Positions 16,210 through 24,503 of a stretch of DNA of 64,000 bases are shown here, in pieces. The stretch lies in contig NZ_CP019724.1 in NCBI RefSeq assembly GCF_002005225.1, positions 434,001 through 498,000 of the forward strand, read 5' to 3'. Made by a program: the position numbers and the translations under genes. This DNA comes from Streptomyces pactum (GTDB lineage: Bacteria; Actinomycetota; Actinomycetes; Streptomycetales; Streptomycetaceae). The first letter of the stretch is position 1, and each line of letters begins with the position of its first letter. The notes under the pieces were generated by a model. The model worked only from the letters and a program-made list of their open reading frames with translations, was not told the origin of the DNA and did not search any database.

Positions 16210-16983
16210 TCATACGCTTTGGCGCTCCACCACATAGATGTGCTTCTCCGCTTGGTCCGTGACCGGGCTGCGGTCCCAGTCGGCCCAGCGGCCGGTCACA
16301 CGCAGACCCGCGAGCCGGGCCATCACGTCGAACTCGGCCGGCCAGGCGTAGCGGCTGACCTCCGGCACCTTCCGCAGCCGGCCGGAGTCCATGATCGTGT
16401 GGACGACCAGGACGGACTGGAGCGACTGGTTCACCTGGATCGTGTCGAGCAGCAGGGCGTCCGGCGCCAGATGGCCGACCCGGGTCGTGGCCTCGGTGAG
16501 CCGGTGATAGACCTGCGGGTTGTACGTCTCGAAGACCGCCGCACCGCCGTCCGCGAGCGCGTCGTGGATGCCGCGCAGGCAGTTGATCTGCTGCTCCTGG
16601 GTGGGGAGCATGAAGAAGGTGTTGAGCGCGGTGAGGACCAGGTCGTACCGCTCGTCGACGGCCAGCGCGCCGAAGTCGCCCACCGAGGTGGTGACCTCGC
16701 CCGTGGGGTCGTTCTCGTGGAGTTTCGCCAGCATCGCCGGAGAGGCGTCCACACCGTGCACCCGGTAGCCGTGCCGGGCCAGCGGGATCGCCAACCGCCC
16801 GGTGCCGACGCCCAGTTCGAGCAGTGATGCGGGTGCGGGGCGCAGCTCCCGCAGGAAGGCGACCATGGAGTCGACGGCCGGTCCCGAGGCGGGGTAGAGC
16901 GAGTCGTAGACGTCCGCCAGCGACTCCCCGTACGCGCTGCTGTCCTCGGCGGTCGCCCGCTGCCGGGGTGCTTCGGTGGTCAT
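16210..16983 (-). CDS. Class I SAM-dependent methyltransferase, candidate N-terminal dimethylase
   Basis: A 257-aa Rossmann-fold methyltransferase. Motif I is LLELGVGTGRLAIPLA near residues 54-69, motif II is VHGVDASPAML near 75-85, and a motif IV-like segment is YDLVLTALNTFFMLP near 112-127. Class V lanthipeptides carry an N,N-dimethylated N-terminus, and their clusters include a methyltransferase of this class. That role is inferred. It is the last gene of the minus-strand synthetase operon, 18 nt after the flavoprotein gene, with the ABC pair behind it under separate control. Confidence 0.88.
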   Translation of the reverse strand: MTTEAPRQRATAEDSSAYGESLADVYDSLYPASGPAVDSMVAFLRELRPAPASLLELGVGTGRLAIPLARHGYRVHGVDASPAMLAKLHENDPTGEVTTSVGDFGALAVDERYDLVLTALNTFFMLPTQEQQINCLRGIHDALADGGAAVFETYNPQVYHRLTEATTRVGHLAPDALLLDTIQVNQSLQSVLVVHTIMDSGRLRKVPEVSRYAWPAEFDVMARLAGLRVTGRWADWDRSPVTDQAEKHIYVVERQSV

Positions 16984-17001
16984 GTGTTCCTCCGTGAGGT
17001 G

Positions 17002-17643
17002 TCAGGCGGATGCGTGTTCCTGCTCGGGCCCGGTGTGGCCGCCGGCCTCGGGTGCGTCGAGCACCGCCCGCAGCCCGTCGGCCGCGGTTAGGACTTCGGG
17101 GAAGGACGCGGGCGCCCACGCCTCGCGCTTCCCACTGGTCGTACTGCGTCCGGGGTGGGGCGGGACGACCACCACGTTGCGGCGCGCCCGGAGCCGGGCG
17201 GTGTGTTCCGCGTACGCCGCGCTCTCCGCGCCGCCGGGCGGCAGGGCGGGCGCGAGTGCGATCGCCGCGCGCGTGCACTGAAGCGCGAGGACGGAGGGCG
17301 AGTCGCCCAGTCCGGCGGCCAGCCTGGCCAGGTAGTTGAGCGTCGCCGGCAGCACCACGACCGCGTCGGGCCACTGGGCGAGGTCGACATGCCGGGCCCT
17401 CGGCTCGGGCTCGTCGGGCCACCGGTCCACCAGTACGTCACAGCCGCCGATGGCAGTCAGCGCGTCGCGGGTGACGAACCTGGTGGCCGCCTTGGTCAGG
17501 ACGTAGCGCACCTGCGTCCCCGGGTGCCCGGCCTGCAGCCAACTGGCCCAGAAGGGCAGGTGCGCGGCGGTCACGGATCCGGTCCCGATCACCAGCAGGC
17601 GGCGCGCCCCCACCGGTTCCCCCGCGCTCGTCGTACCGGTCAC
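17002..17643 (-). CDS. HFCD-family flavoprotein, candidate C-terminal Cys decarboxylase
   Basis: A 213-aa homo-oligomeric flavin-containing Cys decarboxylase (EpiD/CypD/LxmD family). The glycine-rich start RRLLVIGTGSVTAAHLPFWA replaces the usual GxxGS segment. The FMN-binding PASxNT-like motif appears as LPATLNYLARLAAGLGDSPS near 114-133. Such enzymes oxidatively decarboxylate a C-terminal Cys to an enethiol that adds to a dehydrated Ser or Thr, giving AviCys or AviMeCys. The precursor here ends in Cys with Thr five residues earlier. The GTG start overlaps the transporter stop (GTGA). Confidence 0.87.
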   Translation of the reverse strand: MTGTTSAGEPVGARRLLVIGTGSVTAAHLPFWASWLQAGHPGTQVRYVLTKAATRFVTRDALTAIGGCDVLVDRWPDEPEPRARHVDLAQWPDAVVVLPATLNYLARLAAGLGDSPSVLALQCTRAAIALAPALPPGGAESAAYAEHTARLRARRNVVVVPPHPGRSTTSGKREAWAPASFPEVLTAADGLRAVLDAPEAGGHTGPEQEHASA

Positions 17644-19478
17644 CGGGCAGCCGCCCCGGCCACCGGAGCGGACGGCACCGGGCCACCGGACGGCGTGGCG
17701 CCGGGATCCGCCGGGACGACGCCGGCCGCCCGCCTGACCGGGTCGCGCAGCGACTGTCCGTGCACCAGTTCCTGGTAGAGCGCGGAGCGCGTCAGCAACT
17801 CCTCGTGCGTGCCCCGGTCGACGATGTGCCCCTCGTCCACGACCACGATCAGGTCGGCGTCCTGCACCGTGGAGATGCGGTGGGCGACCACGAGCACCGC
17901 GCGCTCGGCGGCCAGGGTGCGCATCAGCGCCCGCAGCCGTTCCTCGTTCTCGCTGTCGAGCTGTGAGGTCGGTTCGTCGAAGATGACGACGCGGGTGTCC
18001 CGCAGGAGGACGCGGGCGGCCGCCAGCCGCTGCCGCTGGCCCCCCGACAGGTCCTCGGCCCGTCCCAGCTCGGTGTCGAGACCGTCCGGCAGCGCTTCGA
18101 CGGCACCGCGCAGCCCCAGGGTCTCCAGCGCCCGCCACAGCTCCGCGTCCGGCAGCGACCGGTCCCGTCCGAGCTGGAGGTTCTGCCGCACCGTGCCCTC
18201 CACCAGGGTGAAGCTCTGGTCGACGTAACTGATCTCGCCGCGCAGTTGGGTCAGGGGCCACTCCTCGACCGGCCGCCCGCAGACGGAGATGCGGCCCGAC
18301 TCCGGCAGAAGGAAGCGCTCGGTGAGCGCGAGCAGTGTCGTCTTTCCCGCTCCCGACGGCCCGACGATGGCGGTGAGTCCCCGTGCGGGGGCCGCGAAGG
18401 CGGCTTCGTGGATGATGGTGCGCCCGCCGTCCGTGTACGTGACGTCGTCGAACTCCACCGCGGGCGCGGTCGGCGACGGCTCGACCGGGGAGGTCGCCCC
18501 GGGGCTCTCCGGGGCGACGGTGAGCACGCTGTTGAGCCGTCCGCGCGCGGCCAGGCCGCTCTGCATCCGGGCCACGCCGGAGACCAGCAGGGTCAGCGGC
18601 GCGACGAGTTGCAGCAGGTAGACGATGAAGGCGGCGAACTCGCCGATGCCCAGGTCCCCGGAGGCCAGCCGGGCGCCGCTGGTCACCATCACCGCGATGA
18701 TCGAGAGCTGCTGGCCGAACTGCATGGTGGGTCCGACCAGGGCGGTCACCCGCGCGACCGACACGGCGGCCTTGCGCGCGTCCTCCACGCTGTGGCCCAG
18801 CGCGGACGCCACCTGGCGTTCGGCGAGGAACGCCTTGACCGTGGGCAGGGAGAGAACGGCCGCCGTCATCTGCTGCGACATGGTCCCGATGGCGTTCTGC
18901 TGACGCTCCACACCGCTGCGGATCGAGCGCACGCACAGGAAGATGCCGGCACCGGCGACCGAGAAGGTGGCGAGCACGACGAGCAGCAGAACCCAGTCCA
19001 GCACGCCCATGGCGATCAGGGTGCCGACGGCCAGGAAGAGCGAGGACGGTATCTGCGCCACCCCGACGTCCACCACGGAACGCAACTGCGTGCTGTCGGA
19101 GTTGGCGCGCGCGACCAGGTTGCCGGCCCCTTCGCGCCGGACCCAGCGCAGCGGCAGGGTCAGGATGTGCGAGACGATGCGGAAGCGCGCCTCGGAGACC
19201 AGGCCCTCACCGGCACGGGCGAGCAGGTAGGAGGAGAGCGCCGTCGCCAGCCCGGCGCCCACCGCGAGGCCCGCCATCATGAGCAGCGGGCCGACGGGGC
19301 GTTCGTCCCCGGCCAGAGCCATCACCAGATCGCGGACCTGAAGGGGAAGGACGAGGGTGGCTGCGGCGGACAGGAGACTCAGCACCACCGCGGCGGCCAC
19401 GGTGGCCCTCCGGCCCTCCAGGAGCTGGGTGAAGACACGCAGTTCGCGGGTGTCGTCCGGACGTGGTTCTCTGGCCAT
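17640..19478 (-). CDS. ABC exporter with fused permease and ATPase domains
   Basis: A 612-aa half-transporter. An N-terminal six-helix exporter domain spans about 25-330, and an ATP-binding domain spans 365-590 with Walker A GPSGAGKTT, signature LSGGQRQRLA and Walker B VVIFDEP. No N-terminal C39 peptidase domain is present, so leader removal must be done elsewhere, in line with the M16 pair. It is expected to export the lanthipeptide. The ATG (19476-19478) follows AGGAGG, which rules out the longer open frame. It lies in the middle of the synthetase operon. Confidence 0.92.
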   Translation of the reverse strand: MAREPRPDDTRELRVFTQLLEGRRATVAAAVVLSLLSAAATLVLPLQVRDLVMALAGDERPVGPLLMMAGLAVGAGLATALSSYLLARAGEGLVSEARFRIVSHILTLPLRWVRREGAGNLVARANSDSTQLRSVVDVGVAQIPSSLFLAVGTLIAMGVLDWVLLLVVLATFSVAGAGIFLCVRSIRSGVERQQNAIGTMSQQMTAAVLSLPTVKAFLAERQVASALGHSVEDARKAAVSVARVTALVGPTMQFGQQLSIIAVMVTSGARLASGDLGIGEFAAFIVYLLQLVAPLTLLVSGVARMQSGLAARGRLNSVLTVAPESPGATSPVEPSPTAPAVEFDDVTYTDGGRTIIHEAAFAAPARGLTAIVGPSGAGKTTLLALTERFLLPESGRISVCGRPVEEWPLTQLRGEISYVDQSFTLVEGTVRQNLQLGRDRSLPDAELWRALETLGLRGAVEALPDGLDTELGRAEDLSGGQRQRLAAARVLLRDTRVVIFDEPTSQLDSENEERLRALMRTLAAERAVLVVAHRISTVQDADLIVVVDEGHIVDRGTHEELLTRSALYQELVHGQSLRDPVRRAAGVVPADPGATPSGGPVPSAPVAGAAAR

Positions 19479-19540
19479 GCTGCTGGACCTCCTGCGGTGT
19501 GCGGTCGGGTCGGGCCACCGTCGTTCGCGCGTCCGGCGGT

Positions 19541-20602
19541 TCAGGCCGGCCGGTGGGCCCCGTGCCACGGCCAGTCGCCCGAGTCGAGGTTGCGGGCAGG
19601 GTCGGCGGGGTCCACGTTCGCCGCGACGCACGCCGCGGCCAGCTCGGCGGCCGTCGGACGCTCGCGCCGCTGTTCCGCGGCGGCCACGAAGGCCCGCGCG
19701 ACCACGTGCGCCCGGTGTTCGCCGAAACTCAGTCCACGCATGCCCGTACGGTCGTCCTTCGGTTCCCACGCGGCTGTCACCCCGGGCGCGACCTCATGGG
19801 CGAACGCGGGGGCGGGTCCGTCCGGCAGGCCGGTGGCCAGAGCCTCCTCGGTCACCGCGCCGACGGCGTCCCAGGAGCCCGAGCTCAGGTAGACGACCAT
19901 GCCGTCGTTGCGCGGCAGGCTCGCGGGATTGGAGATGATTTTCGCTCGGTAGGTGACGGAGCGGCTCTCCAGGGCGCTCAGTACGGCGTGCCACAGCTCG
20001 GGGGCCGCGTCGGCGTCCGCGATTCGGAGATAGAGCCGCAGCAGGTCGCCGCCGCCGGTGCGGCCCGTGCCGCTGTCCACGAGGAAGAAGCCCGGCGATA
20101 CGAGTGGTCGGGCCGACGGGAGGTTCATCAGCACCACCGGGCGGCCGGCGTCGCCCGACGTGCGCCCGGTCCTCCGCAGCGTCAGCGCGTCCGGGACGCC
20201 CACCCGCAGGCCGTCGATCTCCACGACCCGCCGGCCGGTGGCCGAGCGCCGGTCGGTGAGAATTCCCGCGACGACCGTCTCCGGATGCGGTGTCGCCTTC
20301 GCCAGCCGTCCCTCGTATTCGGGCGCGCGCAGGGTCCTGGGCGACTCGCGGTCCTTGACCCCGCGCCCGGTGTGCAGCACCTCGTACAGGGTGCGGGCGA
20401 GGGCGAAGCGCATCGCCGACGGGGACTCGGCGGTCACCTCGTCGTCCCGCACCCGGGCCGTCCGGCCGTCCGGCGCGATATGCACGTCCTCCAGCGCGAG
20501 GCGGAGACCGGCCGACAGCACCGGCGCGGGTGCCCCGGTCACGGCGGGCCGCTCCGCCGTCCGCTCCCCGTGCGGGACGGACTCCTCGGTGCGCGTGCTC
20601 AT
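19541..20602 (-). CDS. HopA1-domain protein, class V lanthipeptide lyase (LxmY-like)
   Basis: A 353-aa protein of the HopA1 effector-like family found in class V lanthipeptide and thioamitide clusters. Landmarks are SAMRFALARTLYEVLHTGRG near 68-87, FFLVDSGTGRTGGGDLLRLY near 165-185 (I infer phosphate-binding), and RAKIISNPASLPRNDGMVVY near 218-237. With its kinase partner it should eliminate phosphate from phospho-Ser/Thr, as OspF-type lyases do. Assignment rests on family resemblance by eye plus the perfect cluster context. The ATG overlaps the kinase stop by 4 nt, so the two are made together. Confidence 0.82.
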   Translation of the reverse strand: MSTRTEESVPHGERTAERPAVTGAPAPVLSAGLRLALEDVHIAPDGRTARVRDDEVTAESPSAMRFALARTLYEVLHTGRGVKDRESPRTLRAPEYEGRLAKATPHPETVVAGILTDRRSATGRRVVEIDGLRVGVPDALTLRRTGRTSGDAGRPVVLMNLPSARPLVSPGFFLVDSGTGRTGGGDLLRLYLRIADADAAPELWHAVLSALESRSVTYRAKIISNPASLPRNDGMVVYLSSGSWDAVGAVTEEALATGLPDGPAPAFAHEVAPGVTAAWEPKDDRTGMRGLSFGEHRAHVVARAFVAAAEQRRERPTAAELAAACVAANVDPADPARNLDSGDWPWHGAHRPA

Positions 20603-21720
20603 GACGCCTCCCCCAGTCCTATCGTGCCGACGAAGTTCCGCGGGTCGAGCAGCGCGGTCCTGCCGATGCCCGCCGCCGCCCGCACGATGGCCGACAGCCT
20701 GCCGCTCTCCCTGGTCGAGGCGATCAGCCGGTCGATCAGATGCCAACCCGCGTAGGACGTGGCGCGCACCACGAGTCCGTCGTCGTCCGGACCGCCGCCC
20801 TCGCGGTAACCGCGGTGGAACGCGGAGATCAGCGGCAGCACACGGTCCAGTTCCTCGCTTCCGCGCGCCACGACCTCGTCGTGGGTGAGCACGGCCGAGA
20901 ACGCGTCGTCCGTCTCCTGTGCGGGAATCCTGAGCACCGCGCGGTGCAGCCATTCGCCGACGTACGCCCCGACATCGCGTGCCGGGTCCCCCAGCCGGAA
21001 CTCCTCCCAGTCGTTCACGTGGAACGCGGTGTCGGTGAGCAGGAACTGGTCCAGCCTCAGGTCGCCGTGGACGGGCACGCGGACGACGTGTGTCTCGGCC
21101 GCTCGCAGCCGCTCCAGTGCCTCGAGCAGCGCGGCGTCGCGCTGTAACAGCCCCCACGCCTGGACGAAGGCACCGGTGGCGTGGACGTACATCTCCAGCG
21201 GCAGCGACCGCAGGTCGTCGACCGGCGGGAACGGGTGGGGATCCGGCTCGGGGAAGTCCTCGTCCCGGAACGGGAGTCGGTGCAGTGTGGCCAGCGTCCG
21301 GCCCGCCTGGGCCGACATGGACTCGGTGAACTCCTTTTCCGCGGCGAGTTCACTGCCGGACCTGATGTCGTCCAGCATCCGGAACACCAGCAGCCGATGT
21401 TCCTCGTCTCCACCGAGGAATTCCGGGCGAGGAAAGGGACGGAGGCCCGCATTGGCGAGACGCTCGAACGCGACGATCCTTCGGTAGCGCTTCCGGGATT
21501 CCTCGGGGCTCCCTTTCAGCCGTTTCACGAATACCGAATTACCGGCGTCCGTGACACCGGACCAGTTCTCGTTCCGGCCGGGATAGGAATAGACCTCCGA
21601 AGCGCTCAGGGAACCCAGCCGGAGTTGCATCAGGAGCTGTTCGACCGATGCGTCCACGGGACTGTCGACAGCCGACGCGGAAGGCCGGCCCTGCGGGGGA
21701 GTGATCGTTTCGCCTGCCAC
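20599..21720 (-). CDS. APH-family kinase, class V lanthipeptide Ser/Thr kinase (LxmK-like)
   Basis: A 373-aa kinase with the aminoglycoside-phosphotransferase fold. The ATP-binding Lys is in VFVKRLKG near 66. The catalytic loop is HGDLRLDQF at 218-226, and the metal-binding Asp is in VNDWEEFRLGDPARDVG at 235-251. Gln replaces the usual loop Asn. It should phosphorylate precursor Ser/Thr before elimination by the HopA1 partner. Codon 192 is TTA (forward TAA at 21145-21147), rare in this genome, implying dependence on the bldA tRNA. The GTG start sits 7 nt after a -10 like box, so the operon mRNA may be leaderless. Confidence 0.85.
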   Translation of the reverse strand: MAGETITPPQGRPSASAVDSPVDASVEQLLMQLRLGSLSASEVYSYPGRNENWSGVTDAGNSVFVKRLKGSPEESRKRYRRIVAFERLANAGLRPFPRPEFLGGDEEHRLLVFRMLDDIRSGSELAAEKEFTESMSAQAGRTLATLHRLPFRDEDFPEPDPHPFPPVDDLRSLPLEMYVHATGAFVQAWGLLQRDAALLEALERLRAAETHVVRVPVHGDLRLDQFLLTDTAFHVNDWEEFRLGDPARDVGAYVGEWLHRAVLRIPAQETDDAFSAVLTHDEVVARGSEELDRVLPLISAFHRGYREGGGPDDDGLVVRATSYAGWHLIDRLIASTRESGRLSAIVRAAAGIGRTALLDPRNFVGTIGLGEAS

Positions 21721-21727
21721 AGACGTT

Positions 21728-21756
21728 TTCTATCGCGGGGCGAGGCCGAGGGACAA
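21728..21756 (-). promoter_or_regulatory. Candidate leaderless promoter of the synthetase operon
   Basis: On the minus strand TTGTCC (21756-21751) and ATAGAA (21733-21728) are separated by 17 bp, and the GTG of the kinase gene begins 7 nt after the -10 box. No ribosome site precedes this GTG, which fits a leaderless message. The -35 and -10 are each imperfect, so the assignment is moderate. Confidence 0.45.
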
Positions 21757-21855
21757 CGAAGTGACCGCAATCGGCCACCGGGGCAAGGATGCGCCGTGTG
21801 CCGTGCGGGACGACGCCACCGCCGGTGCGACCGCCACCGGGCTGCCCGGGCACAA

Positions 21856-21900
21856 GGCGGCGGCCGTCGACGGATTCCTCCCCCGTCGACGGCCGCCGCC
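21856..21900. terminator. Terminator after the LuxR-type gene
   Basis: A perfect 18-bp stem (21856-21873 with 21883-21900) and a 9-nt loop lie between the LuxR gene end and the start of the kinase operon. It should end the LuxR transcript and separate it from the synthetase operon. Confidence 0.8.
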
Positions 21901-21942
21901 GCATACACGCCTTCGTCTTTACGCCTTCTCCGCCCGTGCCAC

Positions 21943-22167
21943 TCAGATGATTCTTCGACGCACGGCCCAGACCACTGCCTCTATCGGAGTTTCCACGTCG
22001 ACGCGGTCACATATCGACCGTACTTTGCGCCGCAAGGTGCGGTCGCTCATCTCCATACGGCGAGCCACCTGTGTCATGGTGCAGCCCTGCGAGACAAGTT
22101 GAAGGATTCTCAAGTGATCGTTTCCTAGTCTGAGGTGGGAGTCTCTTAAGGATGTATTACGATTCAC
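21943..22167 (-). CDS. LuxR-type HTH-only regulator with a TTA codon
   Basis: A 74-aa protein that is essentially only a LuxR DNA-binding domain. LRILQLVSQGCTMTQVARRM and EMSDRTLRRKVRSI form the helix-turn-helix, with no receiver or sensor part. The GTG start is fixed by an in-frame TAG immediately upstream and by GAGG 7 nt before it. Codon 7 is TTA (22147-22149 on the forward strand), so translation should need the bldA Leu-tRNA and thus occur late in development. Position at the edge of the lanthipeptide cluster makes it the likely activator. The surrounding DNA is visibly less GC-rich than its neighbours. Confidence 0.8.
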   Translation of the reverse strand: MNRNTSLRDSHLRLGNDHLRILQLVSQGCTMTQVARRMEMSDRTLRRKVRSICDRVDVETPIEAVVWAVRRRII

Positions 22168-22923
22168 CTATCAACCTCGTGGTCGTCCGACGGTGGGGCG
22201 CCTGGCTCCGATGCACTGGAACACTCGAGGAAGGACATGGCTCAGGCCTGCTGAATAGCCGCCAGCAACAAATTGCTTGGACAGTCAGGTGAGGGCGGGA
22301 GGGACCGTGACGTCCTGATTCATCTCGCTCAGAAACAAGAGCTTCCCCCCTCGACTGCGACCTCGTGAAGCGGTGGTCAATCCGCGGCACCGAGCGTGCG
22401 CTCAGTATCGAACCATCGACTCCACTTGATCAAGACTTTACTCATGTGTCCGGCGTCACACCATGGTTATTGCACGGAATTCAAGGTTCCGGATGTAACG
22501 GGCCAACTCCCGGGGCCCGCAATGCGCCATCGCGCTTCTGGCTATTCTCTGGAATCAGGACCGCGTATCAGAGAGCACCGCGGCACGAACGTGCGGGCGA
22601 CGACCGATGAGCGCCCGCCCGCCGCCCGGCCGGACACCGCACCGGTGCGCCACAGGCATGGAACTCGCGCGCAGCCTCGGCCGGACGGGCCTTGAGCGGA
22701 GGCTCGCGGCGTCGACGGCGGCCGGTCCTGTGCCGCGGGGCCACCATGGCCGGGGAGTTCGTCCGGCTCCACCGTCCCGTCGGCCCGACCGGCTTCGTCG
22801 TCCGTCCGGACGGGTACCTGCGTGCCCGGTTCCCCCTCGCCGACGCCGGCGCGACCCCGTCCGGCCGGCTCCGGAGGCTTTCCGCGTCCTGGTGCCGTTC
22901 CGGGAGCGGACGGGGGCAGGCCG
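22168..22923. other. Long intergenic region at the cluster edge
   Basis: About 750 bases between the LuxR gene and the Lrp gene. The first 400 are clearly lower in GC than the rest of the window and have no supported gene, suggesting a junction or acquired DNA. In 22746-22880 the plus strand reads EFVRLHRPVGPTGFVVRPDG then YLRARFPLADA. This faintly resembles the end of FAD-dependent aromatic hydroxylases, so a tiny gene remnant is possible. I would not annotate it firmly. Confidence 0.4.
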
Positions 22924-23370
22924 CTAACCGGCGGCCAGCGGCCGTTCGAAGAACGTCTCGAGCACGACCGTCGCCTGGGTACCGCTGACCCCGTCGATCG
23001 CGTAGAGGCGGCGCAGCACGTCCTGGAGCCGCTCGGTGGTGGCGGTGCGCACCTTGACCAGGACGGCCGCGCTGCCCGCGATGACGTGCGCCTCCTGGAT
23101 CTCCGGCACCGCGGCGAAGTCCTCGGCCCGGTCACCCATCCACGCCGTGGAGTCGACCAGCACGAAGGCGAGGACTCCGCGGTCGAGCGCCTCGGGGTCG
23201 ACGTCGACCGTGGTGGCCCTGATGACGCCCTGTTCCCGCAGCTTGCGGACGCGCTCGTGGGCGGCGCCCGCCGACAGGCCGACCTCCTTGCCCAGAGCGG
23301 CGTACGGCCGGGTCGCGTCCCGCTGGAGCAACGCGATCAGGCGACGGTCGATCTCATCCACTGATTTCAT
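22924..23370 (-). CDS. Lrp/AsnC-family transcriptional regulator
   Basis: A 148-aa Lrp-type protein. The N-terminal HTH starts DEIDRRLIALLQRDATRPYA, continues with a recognition region LSAGAAHERVRKL, and is followed by an RAM effector domain with HVIAGSAAVLVKVRTAT near 94-110. Lrp proteins sense amino acids or related metabolites and often control the adjacent divergent gene. Here the neighbour is the SMP-30 lactonase, whose start is 76 bp away on the other strand. Regulation of that gene is inferred from the layout only. Confidence 0.92.
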   Translation of the reverse strand: MKSVDEIDRRLIALLQRDATRPYAALGKEVGLSAGAAHERVRKLREQGVIRATTVDVDPEALDRGVLAFVLVDSTAWMGDRAEDFAAVPEIQEAHVIAGSAAVLVKVRTATTERLQDVLRRLYAIDGVSGTQATVVLETFFERPLAAG

Positions 23371-23446
23371 CCACAGACCGTACCTGATTCGGAAATGTGC
23401 GTGCTACGTTGAATGACATTCTGATCACTACTGCTGAGAGGACACC

Positions 23447-24355
23447 ATGTCCACCGACGGCCCGTACGAGATCCTGAACGACCGCTTCCGCACCGGGCGC
23501 TGTGCGAACGGTGACAGCAGACTGGAGGTCCTGCACGACGGCTGCCGCTGGGCCGAGGGCCCGCTGTACGTGCCCGCCTGGCGCCAGTTGATCTGGAGCG
23601 ACATCCCCAACGACCGCATCCTGCGCTGGGACGAGGCCACCGGCACGGTCGGCGTCCTGCGCACCCCGGCCGGCCACAGCAACGGGAACACCCTCGACCG
23701 GCAGGGCCGCCTGGTCACCTGCGAACAGGGCAACCGCCGGGTCACCCGCACCGAACCCGACGGGACCGTCACCGTCCTCGCCGACCGCTACGGCGGCAAG
23801 CGGCTCAACAGCCCCAACGACTCCGTCGTACGCTCCGACGGCACGATCTGGTTCTCCGACCCGGACTTCGGCATCACCAGCGACTACGAGGGATATCGCG
23901 CCGAGTCCGAGATCGGCGCGTGCAACGTGTACCGGATCGACCCGGCGTCGGGAGAGGTCCGGCTCGCCGCCGACGGCTTCGACGGGCCCAACGGCGTCAT
24001 CCTCTCCCCGGACGAGCGGCGGCTGTTCGTCTCCGACTCCCGGGCCGCCCGGATCCACGTGTTCGACGTCCGCGAGGACGGCACGCTGTCCGACGGCAGG
24101 GTTTTCGCGAAGGCCCGGGGCGACGTGCACTTCGACAACATCCGCTTCGACGACGAGGGCCGCCTGTGGGCCGCCGCACTGGACGACGGCGTCCACTGCT
24201 ACGACCCCGACGGCACCCTCATCGGCCGGCTGCGGGTGCCCGAGCCGGTCTCCAACATCGCCTTCGGCGGCCCGAAGAACAACCGCCTGTTCATCACGGC
24301 CACCACGTCCCTGTACTCACTGGTGATGTCGGTGACGGGCGCGCCGCGCCTCTAG
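23447..24355 (+). CDS. SMP-30/gluconolactonase family lactonase
   Basis: A 302-aa six-bladed propeller hydrolase. The metal-site residues of the family are visible: Glu in CRWAEGPLYVPAW near 33, Asn in RLNSPNDSVVRSDG near 123, and Asp with the family segment NGVILSPDERRLFVSDS near 181-197. Relatives open sugar lactones such as gluconolactone. The true substrate is unknown. The ATG follows a GAGAGGAC site. It is divergent from an Lrp-type gene, which likely controls it. Confidence 0.9.
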   Translation: MSTDGPYEILNDRFRTGRCANGDSRLEVLHDGCRWAEGPLYVPAWRQLIWSDIPNDRILRWDEATGTVGVLRTPAGHSNGNTLDRQGRLVTCEQGNRRVTRTEPDGTVTVLADRYGGKRLNSPNDSVVRSDGTIWFSDPDFGITSDYEGYRAESEIGACNVYRIDPASGEVRLAADGFDGPNGVILSPDERRLFVSDSRAARIHVFDVREDGTLSDGRVFAKARGDVHFDNIRFDDEGRLWAAALDDGVHCYDPDGTLIGRLRVPEPVSNIAFGGPKNNRLFITATTSLYSLVMSVTGAPRL

Positions 24356-24503
24356 GGCCCGACCGGGATCACGGCAGGTGACCAAGGGTGACCAGGGGCA
24401 GCCGGGCCGGCGGTGAAACAGCGAACCGGTGTACAGGAAAGGGCCGTTGCGACGTAGGTTGTGGTGAAGCACCCATGCCTCGGCTGAAAGACGGACCGTA
24501 CCC

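Noticed and set aside
22396..22695. 99-aa plus-strand ORF in the low-GC gap
   Set aside because: No ribosome site, no family features, and composition changes halfway through.
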